IMG/VR virus record: IMGVR_UViG_3300030106_003684
Span: 1-48,446 of that record
DNA: 48,446 bases
Reading direction: 5' to 3' (one strand)
DNA from: a virus
The position numbers and the translations under genes are program-made. Of this stretch, positions 1-7,451 are shown piece by piece (position 1 is the stretch's first letter; every line of letters begins with the position of its first letter). Below the pieces are notes generated by a model. The model saw only the letters and a program-made list of their open reading frames with translations, made no database searches and was not told the DNA's origin.

Positions 1-652
1 CATCCTCAGATGTATCCCACAACATATAAGCACTTGCTGTATTTCCGTAAAATTTTACATCATGCCCAGCATCATCAACTCCAACAGCTACCTCTCCATC
101 AACTTGTATCAATGTAGCCGCATTAATATCAACAGTAGGAGCAGTTATATCTAATGTTGTTCCAGCATTTATTTCTAAATGTCCATTTGATGAAGCATAT
201 ATTTCTTCACCACCACCAATATCATGGAATTTTAATTTAGTTGTAAGTAAAAGACCAAGTTCATCTTCTGAAGCATCATAAAACACACCCTCAGAAGCTG
301 TTGCACTATAAATTCTAACATCATTACCTGTATCATCTACGCCTATAGTTAAATCTCCTGTAATTAATACAGTATCAGTAGATGACTCTGTAAATTTCAT
401 CATGTTGGCACCACCAACATATATATCTAATACATCTGCACCTGATTCTTGTAAATATGTATCACTACCATCTCCACCTAATACCAGCTTATTGGTAGAG
501 CTAATGGTCATATTACCATTAACTATTTCATCGTAATTTCCTGAACCATCTCCATTGACAGTTAAGTCACCCTCTATTGTTAGATTACCATTTATTGTAC
601 CACCAGAAGATATACTGGCGGCCGTAGTGGTAATTAAATTACCTAAAGCCAT
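1..652 (-). CDS. Tail-fibre-like protein, 3' end cut by the window edge
   Basis: Starts at the ATG ending at 652, with a strong GGAGG site 5 nt upstream, and stays open to the edge (217 codons). The N-terminus (MALGNLITTT, then short beta-forming stretches such as GGTINGNLTIEGDLTVNG) and later repeats with the pattern YDASEDEL / WDTSEDE are typical of phage fibre or spike shafts rich in Gly, Thr, Asp and Asn. The role is inferred: host-surface contact at the distal end of the virion. It is the last gene of the neck/fibre run on this strand. If the window is circular it continues in frame at the right edge and ends at 48400, giving about 232 residues. No enzymatic domain is visible. Confidence 0.7.
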   Translation of the reverse strand, partial: MALGNLITTTAASISSGGTINGNLTIEGDLTVNGDGSGNYDEIVNGNMTISSTNKLVLGGDGSDTYLQESGADVLDIYVGGANMMKFTESSTDTVLITGDLTIGVDDTGNDVRIYSATASEGVFYDASEDELGLLLTTKLKFHDIGGGEEIYASSNGHLEINAGTTLDITAPTVDINAATLIQVDGEVAVGVDDAGHDVKFYGNTASAYMLWDTSED

Positions 653-661
653 TATAACCTC

Positions 662-1000
662 CTATGTGTATACAAGCCTAACAGAAGCACTAGATGATGT
701 TTTCCTGAGAGCGTGTAAATAAATTGTATCACTGCCCAAACCATATGGTACAGTTAATTCATAAATTGTATCGCCACCTTTTAAATATAAATTATTAGCG
801 GCTGTCCCTAATATTGCTGATGAAGAAGTAGAAAAACCATAGTATATATCCTCATCTGGCTGAACCAGAATATTGTGATATGTACTAACATCTTTAGATA
901 CTTCAGTACCAGCAACAGCCCAAGCACTTTGTATTTCAAAGTTTGATGCTGTTGATATGTTTAATGATTCATGTGTTCTGAATCTTTGTGTATTTGCCAT
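662..1000 (-). CDS. Small beta-rich structural protein (112 aa), unknown function
   Basis: Complete gene starting MANTQRFRTHESLNIS, rich in Ser, Thr, Ala and aromatic residues with alternating hydrophobics, consistent with a beta-sandwich virion protein. It ends 9 nt before the fibre gene and follows a 58-nt gap that contains a possible 6-bp stem (GTTTGG at 1021-1026 with CCAAAC at 1051-1056). I do not recognise a family. Its place between neck and fibre genes suggests a tail or fibre accessory role, which is inference only. Confidence 0.65.
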   Translation of the reverse strand: MANTQRFRTHESLNISTASNFEIQSAWAVAGTEVSKDVSTYHNILVQPDEDIYYGFSTSSSAILGTAANNLYLKGGDTIYELTVPYGLGSDTIYLHALRKTSSSASVRLVYT

Positions 1001-1058
1001 ATTCTCTTCTCTTTAATTTAGTTTGGCTTGCGAGGTGAGAAGTCCCTTATCCAAACAG

Positions 1059-1490
1059 TTATCTAAAATCTGGTACATTCATTACTCGTGCACCACCTAC
1101 TTTATCTCGCTTCTTCATTCCAAAGCGCTTAACTGCTTCATCCCATTTCTGTCTATGCATCATAGATGCATTAGAACTAACCATTGACTGATTTGGGTCT
1201 AAAGCTGTACCTGCTTTGTCCATATATAAGCATTTCTTTACATAATCTACCAGAGCTAAGTGTAATGAATTATCTATATCTGGTACATCATTTATTGAAG
1301 ACACAGCCTCTGGTTCAGAATAGTATTTAATTAAAATACCATCTGTAACAGCTTCCTGTATTGCCTTCCAATTTTTTCTTTCTGTGGTATTTAGATTACC
1401 TGAACTATTAACATTAGTTAACAGAACAAAATTATCTCCTTCTATAAACCACACGCATGAATTTTCTGGGTATTGTATATTACTTGCCAT
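1059..1490 (-). CDS. Putative neck / head-tail connector protein (143 aa)
   Basis: ATG start at 1490 overlaps by one base the stop of the upstream 118-aa gene (TAATG type), so the two are translationally coupled. The protein is mixed alpha/beta with a central acidic helix-rich part and a basic C-terminus (about residues 112-143, many Lys and Arg). Size and position, just after an adaptor-like gene and before the fibre genes, fit a gatekeeper or connector protein of short-tailed phages. No diagnostic motif is visible, so the role rests on gene order. Confidence 0.6.
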   Translation of the reverse strand: MASNIQYPENSCVWFIEGDNFVLLTNVNSSGNLNTTERKNWKAIQEAVTDGILIKYYSEPEAVSSINDVPDIDNSLHLALVDYVKKCLYMDKAGTALDPNQSMVSSNASMMHRQKWDEAVKRFGMKKRDKVGGARVMNVPDFR

Positions 1491-1846
1491 TAGTTTGAAT
1501 CCGGTATGTTAAGGTTTGATTCACTTGTTGCATCTGTAAGTATAACATTTGTATCTACAAGTCTCGGTATCTGCATATAATCACCATTATCATCCATAAA
1601 ATAAACTTTAAATACTTTGTTAACTTCTAAAATATTATTTGAACTGTCTTTAGCTGCATCTTTTAAACTATAATACATTTGATTAGCGGTTGTACTTAGT
1701 TTTGCTGTAGATACTTTACTATTATACATACCTAGTTCTACAAGAGCATCATTAATTAAAGACATAATATATTTTTCAGGCGCATCAGGAAATACTTGAC
1801 GCACTCTACTAATAATTTCTTTTACTGTTATTGTTCTAACTGACAT
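1490..1846 (-). CDS. Putative head-tail adaptor protein (118 aa)
   Basis: Starts MSVRTITVKEIISRVRQVFP and is predicted to be helical in its first 40 residues (ISRVRQVFPDAPEKYIMSLI), followed by a beta-rich half. An N-terminal helical hairpin with a short beta part is common among small phage adaptor and neck proteins. It overlaps the upstream 1288-aa gene by 11 nt and the downstream 143-aa gene by 1 nt, so the three are coupled. Assignment is by size and position. Confidence 0.6.
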   Translation of the reverse strand: MSVRTITVKEIISRVRQVFPDAPEKYIMSLINDALVELGMYNSKVSTAKLSTTANQMYYSLKDAAKDSSNNILEVNKVFKVYFMDDNGDYMQIPRLVDTNVILTDATSESNLNIPDSN

Positions 1847-4800
1847 TTTGAGCTCCTTGACTAATAAGTAGTTGTAGTCCTTTATCGTAATCAGCTTGTA
1901 ATTTAGCTTGTTGTTTTTCTATCCATCCATATTGAGCACCATCTACAGCTAATCTTATTTGAGCTTCATTAGCATATCCTTGAGATATAGCAATTTTTGC
2001 TTGAATTTCATTTACATATGCTTGAGCTGATGCTATAAAACCTTGAGATGCTTGTATATAAGAATTAGCATTTGCTATATATCCTTGAGCAGTAGCTCCA
2101 TAACCATTAGCCGTTCCTAAATAACCTTGAGCTGTCTGTGAAAAACCAGCAGCTGTTTGAGCATATTTATCACCAACTTGACCATAACCAGAAGCTGTTC
2201 CTAGATACCCTTGAGCACTTTGGTTGTAACCAGAGGCTGTTCCTAGATACCCTTGAGACACACTTACTTGTGCCTGTATATTTTGTATTCTTGCTGCTAC
2301 TTCATTAACATAAGACTGTACCTCACTAGCTCTACCTGAAGCTTCTGCTAAAAAACCATTACCAGTAGCCAAACGCGTTTGAGCTGTCTGTCCAAATCCA
2401 GAAGCATACTTTAATCTTGAATCAATTTCCAAACCATAACTTTGTGCAGATTGTACGTAAGCATTAACAGCACTTGCATAACCTTGAGCTAAAGATATAT
2501 CCTGAGCTACCTCAGCTAAATATGTATTAGCAGTAGCTACATATGCTTGTACAGCTTGAAATTTAGCCCCTGTTTGACTACTCATAGCTGCTATCTGACT
2601 TGCATACCCCTGAGCTTGAGCAATGTATGCTTCAGCTTCTTTTATATAAGCACTACCCTGCCCTACTATTGCATTTGCCTCTTGAAGATAAGCATTTCCA
2701 GCAGTTAATCTAGATTGAGATTCTTGTCTTTTTGCTTCAGCCTGTCTTAATCTTACATCAATTTCAGCAATATACCCATTAGCTATAGCAACCTTAGACT
2801 GAACCTCATTTCCAAAACCCTGAGCATTAGCTGTATAACTTTGAGCAGTAGTTATATATCCCTGAATAGCTCTTGCTTTTGCCCCGCTAAAACCAGCTCT
2901 TGCACTTATTTCTGCCGCATATCCATTTGCCTGAGCAATCCTAGCTTGAGCTTCCTGAATATAAGCATTACCAGCATCTATAGTAGCTTTAGCTTCTTCA
3001 AGATAAGCTTTACCAGTGTTTATAAATATTTGACCAGCAACTGAATAAGATTGAATTTCCTCAGCGTATCCTTGAGCCTGTGAAATATAACCCTGAGCAG
3101 ATTGTAAGTAAGGAGAGACACCTTCAATTTCTAATTTATAAGAACTCATTATGGTGTTTATTTCAGCTATAGCTACATTAGCTCTTGCCAATTCTTGACT
3201 AGCTACAGATACAGTAGCATTTAATTGAGCAATTCTACTTTGACCTTCTTGTCCTCTAGCAGCAGATGCAGTTGAATATGCTTGAGCATATTGTAATCTA
3301 GCTTGAACTTCTTTAGCATAACCATCTGCTTCATTTAAACACGCTTGAACTTCTTTTATTCTCATATCACCAATAGATGTCCATTCAGCTAAATGAGTTT
3401 TTGCCCTAGCTATTTCTGTTGTAGAAATACTTAAAGCACTATTAACAAGTTCTATATCTTCTGCTGCTAAAGCTCCATAAGCATCTGTTGTAGATGAAGG
3501 TTGATTGTTATTAATTACATTTTCAGCGTTATCTAAAGCGGCTTTAACTCTTGTTAATTGTGAATTGCTAGTGAGAAAAGTTTCTTCATCACCAAATACA
3601 GATTCATCAGCTCCTATCATTTTATCATATGCAGCTTCAGAAGCTTCTATTGCATTTTTCATAGCCGTTAATGCTGTAGCTATATCTCCAGAAGTTGGGT
3701 CATTTGTAAGTATAGTTTCTCCATCGGTTAAATGAGCGTCCATTTTTCCCATAGCAGCATCTATATCAGCTAAATTTGCCCATGCATCATAATCTGCATG
3801 AGGAGAATTATTATCTATTAAATTTTGTGCTTGTGTTAAAGCATCTCTAATAGTTGTAAATCTTTTATTTGTACCATCCCACAGTTCTGTAGTATCATCA
3901 ATATCACCAATAGATGTATAAAAATCAGTAACCTTTCCTTTGGCAACGTCTACTATATTATCTACTTCATCTATAGACGCTTGCATCGCATCTAATGAAG
4001 TTCTTATATCTCCGCTACCATATGCACCTGAAAGGTTTTTAGCTTCTTCAAATTCTGTAAAAGCATCTAAAATTGGAGAATCTTTACTACCGCTTGTTTG
4101 GGTGGCAACCTCATCAAATTCTTCATTTGCTAAATTTATAATATCATCCACTTTATTTAATTCTGTAACCATTGCGTCACATGCTGTTTCAAACTCTCCT
4201 GAATTATCTGTATAAGAAGCTAATTCAGCCGCCTCTGCTTTCGCGAGAACAATCTCAGCCTTAGCAAGAACTAAATCAGCATCTATCTTATCACACACAG
4301 CTTGTGTTTCATCCATTTCTGTTATTATCTTAGCCGCCGCTGTATTAACAGCCCCCTCTGAGTCTGTTTCACCTAAAGCTAACAATGCACTAGACTTATC
4401 AAATTCTACACTACCCTCAACAATTACATTATCAACTTTGTCAAATTCAGCGCTTGCTTCTACAATTATTTCATCAACTTTATTTAGTTGTGTAACCATT
4501 GCACCTACAGCAGTACCAAAATTTCCAGAATTATCTGTCTGCGAAGACATTTGAGCCGCTTCTGCTTTTGCTAAATCTATATCTGTCTTTGCCGTAGCCA
4601 TTCTTGTAGTAGCACTTGCTAAAGCTGTTCTTATATCTGACACATTAGAAACTGCATTATCTGCTTGAGTGTTAATTAAATCTAATGCAGTATCTATTTT
4701 ACTATCATCAACCTCAGATTCGGCTTGAGCAGACTCTAAAACAGCTGCGTCAAATTCACCATTAGCAAGATTTATAGCAGCATTTATTTTTCCTGCTGAG

Positions 4801-5702
4801 GTTGCTATAGCTGCTGTTGCAGTATTTATAGAGGTTGAACCTGAATCAACTAAAGCGGCTGACTCATCTAGCTCAGCGTCTGCAGCCGAAATCTGGGTAG
4901 CTGTTTTATCTATTTCTGCATTAGCTAAAGCCACTTCAGCTGCCATTTTGTCGGCCTCTGTATTAGATAAAGCCACTTCAGCAGTTGCTTTGTCTACTTC
5001 TGCATTAGCTAAAGCTACCTCTGCTGCCATTTTATCTACTTCAGCATTTGCTAAACCAATTTCAGTTACAGCTGAATCAGATTGTGCATTTATTAAAGCT
5101 ATTTCAGTATGAACATTATCTGCAATTGATTGTAATTCATCAAGTTCAGTATTCATAGCTGTCATAGCTGTTGTTATATCAGCATTAGATGATTTATCAC
5201 CTAAAACATTTTGTAATGATTTTATAGAAGCATATATTGGTACTAAATATTCAGCTTCATCAGGAAATACTGCTATAGCAGAATCACCATAAGCTACTGC
5301 TGGATATTGAACTTCAGAATATGTTACTGAGCCTCCAGTAGGTAATACATCTAATGAATTATTTTCAATATAATAAATAGGGTCTGTAACTGTAGCATAA
5401 TTCATATCGTCAGGGTCTGAATATCTACCTTTAAACATAGCTGGAACATCGCGACAAGGCTGAGTAATATCACCATCGCTTCTTAAAACATTTGATATTT
5501 TTCCAGTATTTAATGTACTAGCGCTACCAGAAGTAAAACTAACAGAAGCTGTACACAAATTTAAAAGGTTTTCTGGTAGTACATTTATTATTTCTTTAGC
5601 TCCATCTGTAAGAAACTGAGTTAATTCAGTTTGAGTAGGAGCGCTACTTCCATCTATTGAAAGACTTGTTAAACCTTCTACCTGTGCTTCAAAAGTAGCC
5701 AT
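1836..5702 (-). CDS. Giant structural protein: neck-like N-terminus fused to a long heptad-repeat rod (1288 aa)
   Basis: Residues 1 to about 170 form a compact domain (contains CRDVPAMFKGRYSDPDDM and FPDEAEYLVPIYASIKSL) that resembles an N-terminal domain common in marine-phage structural or neck proteins; this is from memory, not a search. From about 180 to the end the protein is a low-complexity Ala-rich rod. The first part repeats a 14-residue unit (A-E-V-A-L-A-N-A-E-V-D-K-M pattern). The last several hundred residues repeat seven residues of the form QGYxxxA, more than 15 times in phase near the C-terminus (SGYNQSA, QGYLGTA, NGYGATA). A strict 7-residue period with small residues indicates a long alpha-helical coiled coil, plausibly a trimeric fibre or a whisker. 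It is nearly free of Cys. Overlaps the adaptor gene by 11 nt. Confidence 0.75.
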   Translation of the reverse strand: MATFEAQVEGLTSLSIDGSSAPTQTELTQFLTDGAKEIINVLPENLLNLCTASVSFTSGSASTLNTGKISNVLRSDGDITQPCRDVPAMFKGRYSDPDDMNYATVTDPIYYIENNSLDVLPTGGSVTYSEVQYPAVAYGDSAIAVFPDEAEYLVPIYASIKSLQNVLGDKSSNADITTAMTAMNTELDELQSIADNVHTEIALINAQSDSAVTEIGLANAEVDKMAAEVALANAEVDKATAEVALSNTEADKMAAEVALANAEIDKTATQISAADAELDESAALVDSGSTSINTATAAIATSAGKINAAINLANGEFDAAVLESAQAESEVDDSKIDTALDLINTQADNAVSNVSDIRTALASATTRMATAKTDIDLAKAEAAQMSSQTDNSGNFGTAVGAMVTQLNKVDEIIVEASAEFDKVDNVIVEGSVEFDKSSALLALGETDSEGAVNTAAAKIITEMDETQAVCDKIDADLVLAKAEIVLAKAEAAELASYTDNSGEFETACDAMVTELNKVDDIINLANEEFDEVATQTSGSKDSPILDAFTEFEEAKNLSGAYGSGDIRTSLDAMQASIDEVDNIVDVAKGKVTDFYTSIGDIDDTTELWDGTNKRFTTIRDALTQAQNLIDNNSPHADYDAWANLADIDAAMGKMDAHLTDGETILTNDPTSGDIATALTAMKNAIEASEAAYDKMIGADESVFGDEETFLTSNSQLTRVKAALDNAENVINNNQPSSTTDAYGALAAEDIELVNSALSISTTEIARAKTHLAEWTSIGDMRIKEVQACLNEADGYAKEVQARLQYAQAYSTASAARGQEGQSRIAQLNATVSVASQELARANVAIAEINTIMSSYKLEIEGVSPYLQSAQGYISQAQGYAEEIQSYSVAGQIFINTGKAYLEEAKATIDAGNAYIQEAQARIAQANGYAAEISARAGFSGAKARAIQGYITTAQSYTANAQGFGNEVQSKVAIANGYIAEIDVRLRQAEAKRQESQSRLTAGNAYLQEANAIVGQGSAYIKEAEAYIAQAQGYASQIAAMSSQTGAKFQAVQAYVATANTYLAEVAQDISLAQGYASAVNAYVQSAQSYGLEIDSRLKYASGFGQTAQTRLATGNGFLAEASGRASEVQSYVNEVAARIQNIQAQVSVSQGYLGTASGYNQSAQGYLGTASGYGQVGDKYAQTAAGFSQTAQGYLGTANGYGATAQGYIANANSYIQASQGFIASAQAYVNEIQAKIAISQGYANEAQIRLAVDGAQYGWIEKQQAKLQADYDKGLQLLISQGAQNVS
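2042..2260 (-). repeat. Tandem 21/42-bp coding repeats (heptad units) in the rod gene
   Basis: The DNA encoding the QGYxxxA heptads is itself repetitive. For example, the 31-bp stretches 2185-2215 and 2227-2257 differ at a single base and lie exactly 42 bp (two heptads) apart. Repeats this similar at DNA level imply recent unit duplication and make this gene prone to length variation. Confidence 0.75.
4904..5058 (-). repeat. Tandem 42-bp coding repeats (14-residue units)
   Basis: Nearly four imperfect 42-bp units encode AEVALANAEVDKM-type 14-mers (two heptads each) near the start of the rod. Approximate boundaries; the units differ at several third positions and a few residues (NTEADKM, NAEIDKT). 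Confidence 0.7.
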
Positions 5703-6148
5703 TATACGCTCGCTACATATAATTCTACATTAACAGTATTTGAATCACTATCAACCATTATATGACTTAAACTTTCAAAGCTAGTAAAGGCTGGTGAAGT
5801 ATCTGTCTCACCAAGCATAAAGCTAGCAGTGTTTCCAAATAATAAACTTTGTCCAGCTGGAACAACAAACTGAGCACTATCACTAGCTCCAATTACTCCT
5901 ACGTTAATATTATTAGAACTATCTAAATTAGTTATTCGTAGATATCTTACATCATCAACATCTAAAGCTCCTGCAGAGCTACTAACAGCAGCATCAAAAT
6001 CAATTATAGTTGTTGTAGCATCTGCTGGAACAGTAACTATTCTTCTATATATTTGGTCTATACTACCTATTTCAAATGTTTTTTTAGAGCCATAATCTTG
6101 ATTGCCAAGAATTATATCCTCTTGTATCTTAACTTTTAATGTTGCCAT
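5702..6148 (-). CDS. Beta-rich virion protein (148 aa), unknown function
   Basis: Starts MATLKVKIQEDIILG, with alternating hydrophobic residues throughout (for example VRYLRITNLD, VNVGVIG, VNVELYVASV), consistent with an all-beta fold. Short marine-phage proteins of this pattern usually sit between capsid and tail-fibre genes. Its stop overlaps the start of the 1288-aa gene by one base (TAATG), so the two are co-translated. It may be a head or neck decoration protein, or an attachment base for the rod; neither can be shown from sequence. Confidence 0.65.
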   Translation of the reverse strand: MATLKVKIQEDIILGNQDYGSKKTFEIGSIDQIYRRIVTVPADATTTIIDFDAAVSSSAGALDVDDVRYLRITNLDSSNNINVGVIGASDSAQFVVPAGQSLLFGNTASFMLGETDTSPAFTSFESLSHIMVDSDSNTVNVELYVASV

Positions 6149-6149
6149 A

Positions 6150-6341
6150 TTAACCCCTTAATGCTTTTTTGGCTATTTTTATAAGAGCAATAGGATTAGC
6201 TTGTTCACTAGCTGAAGCTATTTCTTCTAATGCTTCAATAGCTACAATAAATTTTGGATTAAAATAATCTTCTCCAAAATCAAAATCAGTCATATCAACT
6301 GAATCTATATTAGGCCAACCACTACTTCCGTTTTTGTCCAC
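6150..6341 (-). CDS. Small acidic protein (63 aa), unknown function
   Basis: GTG start at 6341 overlapping the 3' end of the 34-aa basic gene by 20 nt. The protein has an acidic first half (DSVDMTDFDFGEDYF) and a helical second half (FIVAIEALEEIASASEQ). No recognisable domain. There is no strong ribosome-binding site at the GTG, so expression may rely on coupling to the upstream gene. Confidence 0.5.
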   Translation of the reverse strand: MDKNGSSGWPNIDSVDMTDFDFGEDYFNPKFIVAIEALEEIASASEQANPIALIKIAKKALRG

Positions 6342-6426
6342 GTTTTTTCATTCTCTTTCTAGCTTTAGCTGCGGCAGCTTTACCTTTTTTTGTATAAGAA
6401 TATTTTTTACCACCTACTTTTGGCAT
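6322..6426 (-). CDS. Tiny basic protein (34 aa)
   Basis: ATG at 6426 preceded by GGAG (6433-6436 on this strand), ending in TAG at 6322-6324. The product begins MPKVGGKKYSYTKKGKAAA and ends in a Lys/Arg-rich tail (RMKKRGQKRK). More than a third of residues are Lys or Arg, so it should bind nucleic acid or an acidic protein surface. Very short basic proteins with a VGGKKYSYTKKG-like start recur in marine-phage head regions, as I recall. Too short for most gene finders, but the RBS and tight fit between neighbours support it. Confidence 0.65.
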   Translation of the reverse strand: MPKVGGKKYSYTKKGKAAAAKARKRMKKRGQKRK

Positions 6427-6427
6427 A

Positions 6428-6694
6428 CTAATCTCCTTGTCTCCAAGCTTTTTTTGCTCTTTCATTCCATTTTTTGGAATTTTCTTTCATTATATTATTT
6501 TGTACTGATTTTATACTATCTTCCATTGTAATAGTAGAAAAATCAACTAAATCTTTGCGTATTGCAGTTGCCCAGCCGCTATCTCTAATAACAACTTGAG
6601 TTGTATACATAGGCTCAGAGGCTTTGTTCCCACATGAGCGACAATAAAACCAACCTTCAGAATTTGGTTTATCGCAATGTACACACTTTTTCAT
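6428..6694 (-). CDS. Zinc-ribbon protein (88 aa)
   Basis: N-terminal zinc ribbon: MKKCVHCDKPNSEGWFYCRSCG has Cys4, Cys7, Cys18 and Cys21 in CxxC...CxxC spacing, a treble-clef/rubredoxin-type knuckle. The rest is a short linker and an amphipathic helix ending in a basic tail (ENSKKWNERAKKAWRQGD). It lies in the capsid-to-neck interval, coupled by a one-base overlap to the 69-aa gene before it. Such ribbons mediate protein or nucleic-acid contacts; the partner is unknown. Confidence 0.65.
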   Translation of the reverse strand: MKKCVHCDKPNSEGWFYCRSCGNKASEPMYTTQVVIRDSGWATAIRKDLVDFSTITMEDSIKSVQNNIMKENSKKWNERAKKAWRQGD

Positions 6695-6903
6695 TAAGAA
6701 CCAGCTACAACAAGCGTTAAAATTCTATCTCCGTTTAGACGACAATGCGATATTGATAATACTGCATTATTTGTACTATCTAAAGTTATGATATAATCAT
6801 AAACGTCTTTTGCTAAGTCTCCAGCAGAACTTGCTTGAGTTCCTTGAGCGGCGTTATGAATAAAAGTTTTTGTTTTTACATTTGATGAATTATAATCTGC
6901 CAT
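6694..6903 (-). CDS. Small conserved-looking protein (69 aa), unknown function
   Basis: Starts MADYNSSNVKTKTFIHNAAQ and ends in a beta-rich part (VLSISHCRLNGDRILTLVVAGS). RBS AAGGAAAAA lies just upstream. It is the first gene after the GC-rich hairpin that follows the decoration-protein gene. No domain recognised; probably a minor virion or assembly protein by position. Confidence 0.55.
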   Translation of the reverse strand: MADYNSSNVKTKTFIHNAAQGTQASSAGDLAKDVYDYIITLDSTNNAVLSISHCRLNGDRILTLVVAGS

Positions 6904-6926
6904 TTTTTTTCCTTAATTTAAAGTGA

Positions 6927-6944
6927 GGCGGGAATTATCCCGCC
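6927..6944 (-). terminator. GC-rich hairpin after the capsid module (attenuator or weak terminator)
   Basis: A perfect 7-bp stem GGCGGGA / TCCCGCC with a 4-nt loop (ATTA) in an otherwise AT-rich intergenic gap of 89 nt (6904-6992). On the coding (-) strand the stem is followed by TCACTTT rather than a clean U-tract. It is therefore more likely a partial terminator, RNA stabiliser or processing site that lowers transcription into the neck genes relative to the capsid genes. The rest of the gap holds no ORF. Confidence 0.55.
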
Positions 6945-6992
6945 CCACCATATTCAATCTGTATATTGAGCTATTACCTCTCAAATTTAAGA

Positions 6993-7439
6993 TTAGCTAA
7001 ATGTGATATGTGCTTTATCAGCTGCTAAGCTAAAGACATAATAACTGTCTCCATCACAAATGATAGAACATCTATCTCCCTTTGTTGCTCCACTAATAAA
7101 AGTGACAACATCAAAGCCAGTTCCTTCAGAAACTGTTTGAGCTGCTCCATCTTCACCATCAATACCATGACCATGCATATTGTCACCATCATCATCGGTA
7201 ACTTGCACAGTTACAGCATTAGATGCTACTGTACCAAGAATAAATTCGGCTTGCCAGCCCATTAATTTATTATCTTCAGTAGCACATTCTGGTAATGTGA
7301 TAGCATAAGCTGCTGCCTGATTAATCATAAAAACACTGCCTGAGTCTTCTGCTGTTAATGTTAAAGCAGCATTGACGTGCCGTATTTTTTTCTTTAAATC
7401 AGATACACCACTATTTTGTTCTAAATAATCACTACGCAT
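6993..7439 (-). CDS. Putative capsid decoration / head protein (148 aa)
   Basis: Immediately downstream (12 nt) of the major capsid gene with a strong AGGAGG site. After a helical start (MRSDYLEQNSGVSDLKKKI) the protein is beta-rich, with a segment AYAITLPECATEDN typical of phage proteins with jelly-roll or decoration folds, and a Gly/Asp/His-rich loop (DDDGDNMHGHGIDGEDG). Gene position right after the capsid gene is where head decoration proteins usually lie. No catalytic motif. The following hairpin marks the end of the head module. Confidence 0.6.
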   Translation of the reverse strand: MRSDYLEQNSGVSDLKKKIRHVNAALTLTAEDSGSVFMINQAAAYAITLPECATEDNKLMGWQAEFILGTVASNAVTVQVTDDDGDNMHGHGIDGEDGAAQTVSEGTGFDVVTFISGATKGDRCSIICDGDSYYVFSLAADKAHITFS

Positions 7440-7451
7440 TATTCAATCCTC

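Noticed and set aside
1021-1056. Hairpin in the 58-nt gap before the 143-aa gene (GTTTGG/CCAAAC)
   Set aside because: Only 6 bp with a long loop and no U-tract; may be chance.
2841-4215. Several plus-strand open frames opposite the rod gene
   Set aside because: Ser/Leu/Phe/Cys-rich antisense translations of an Ala/Gln/Glu repeat; no start signals.
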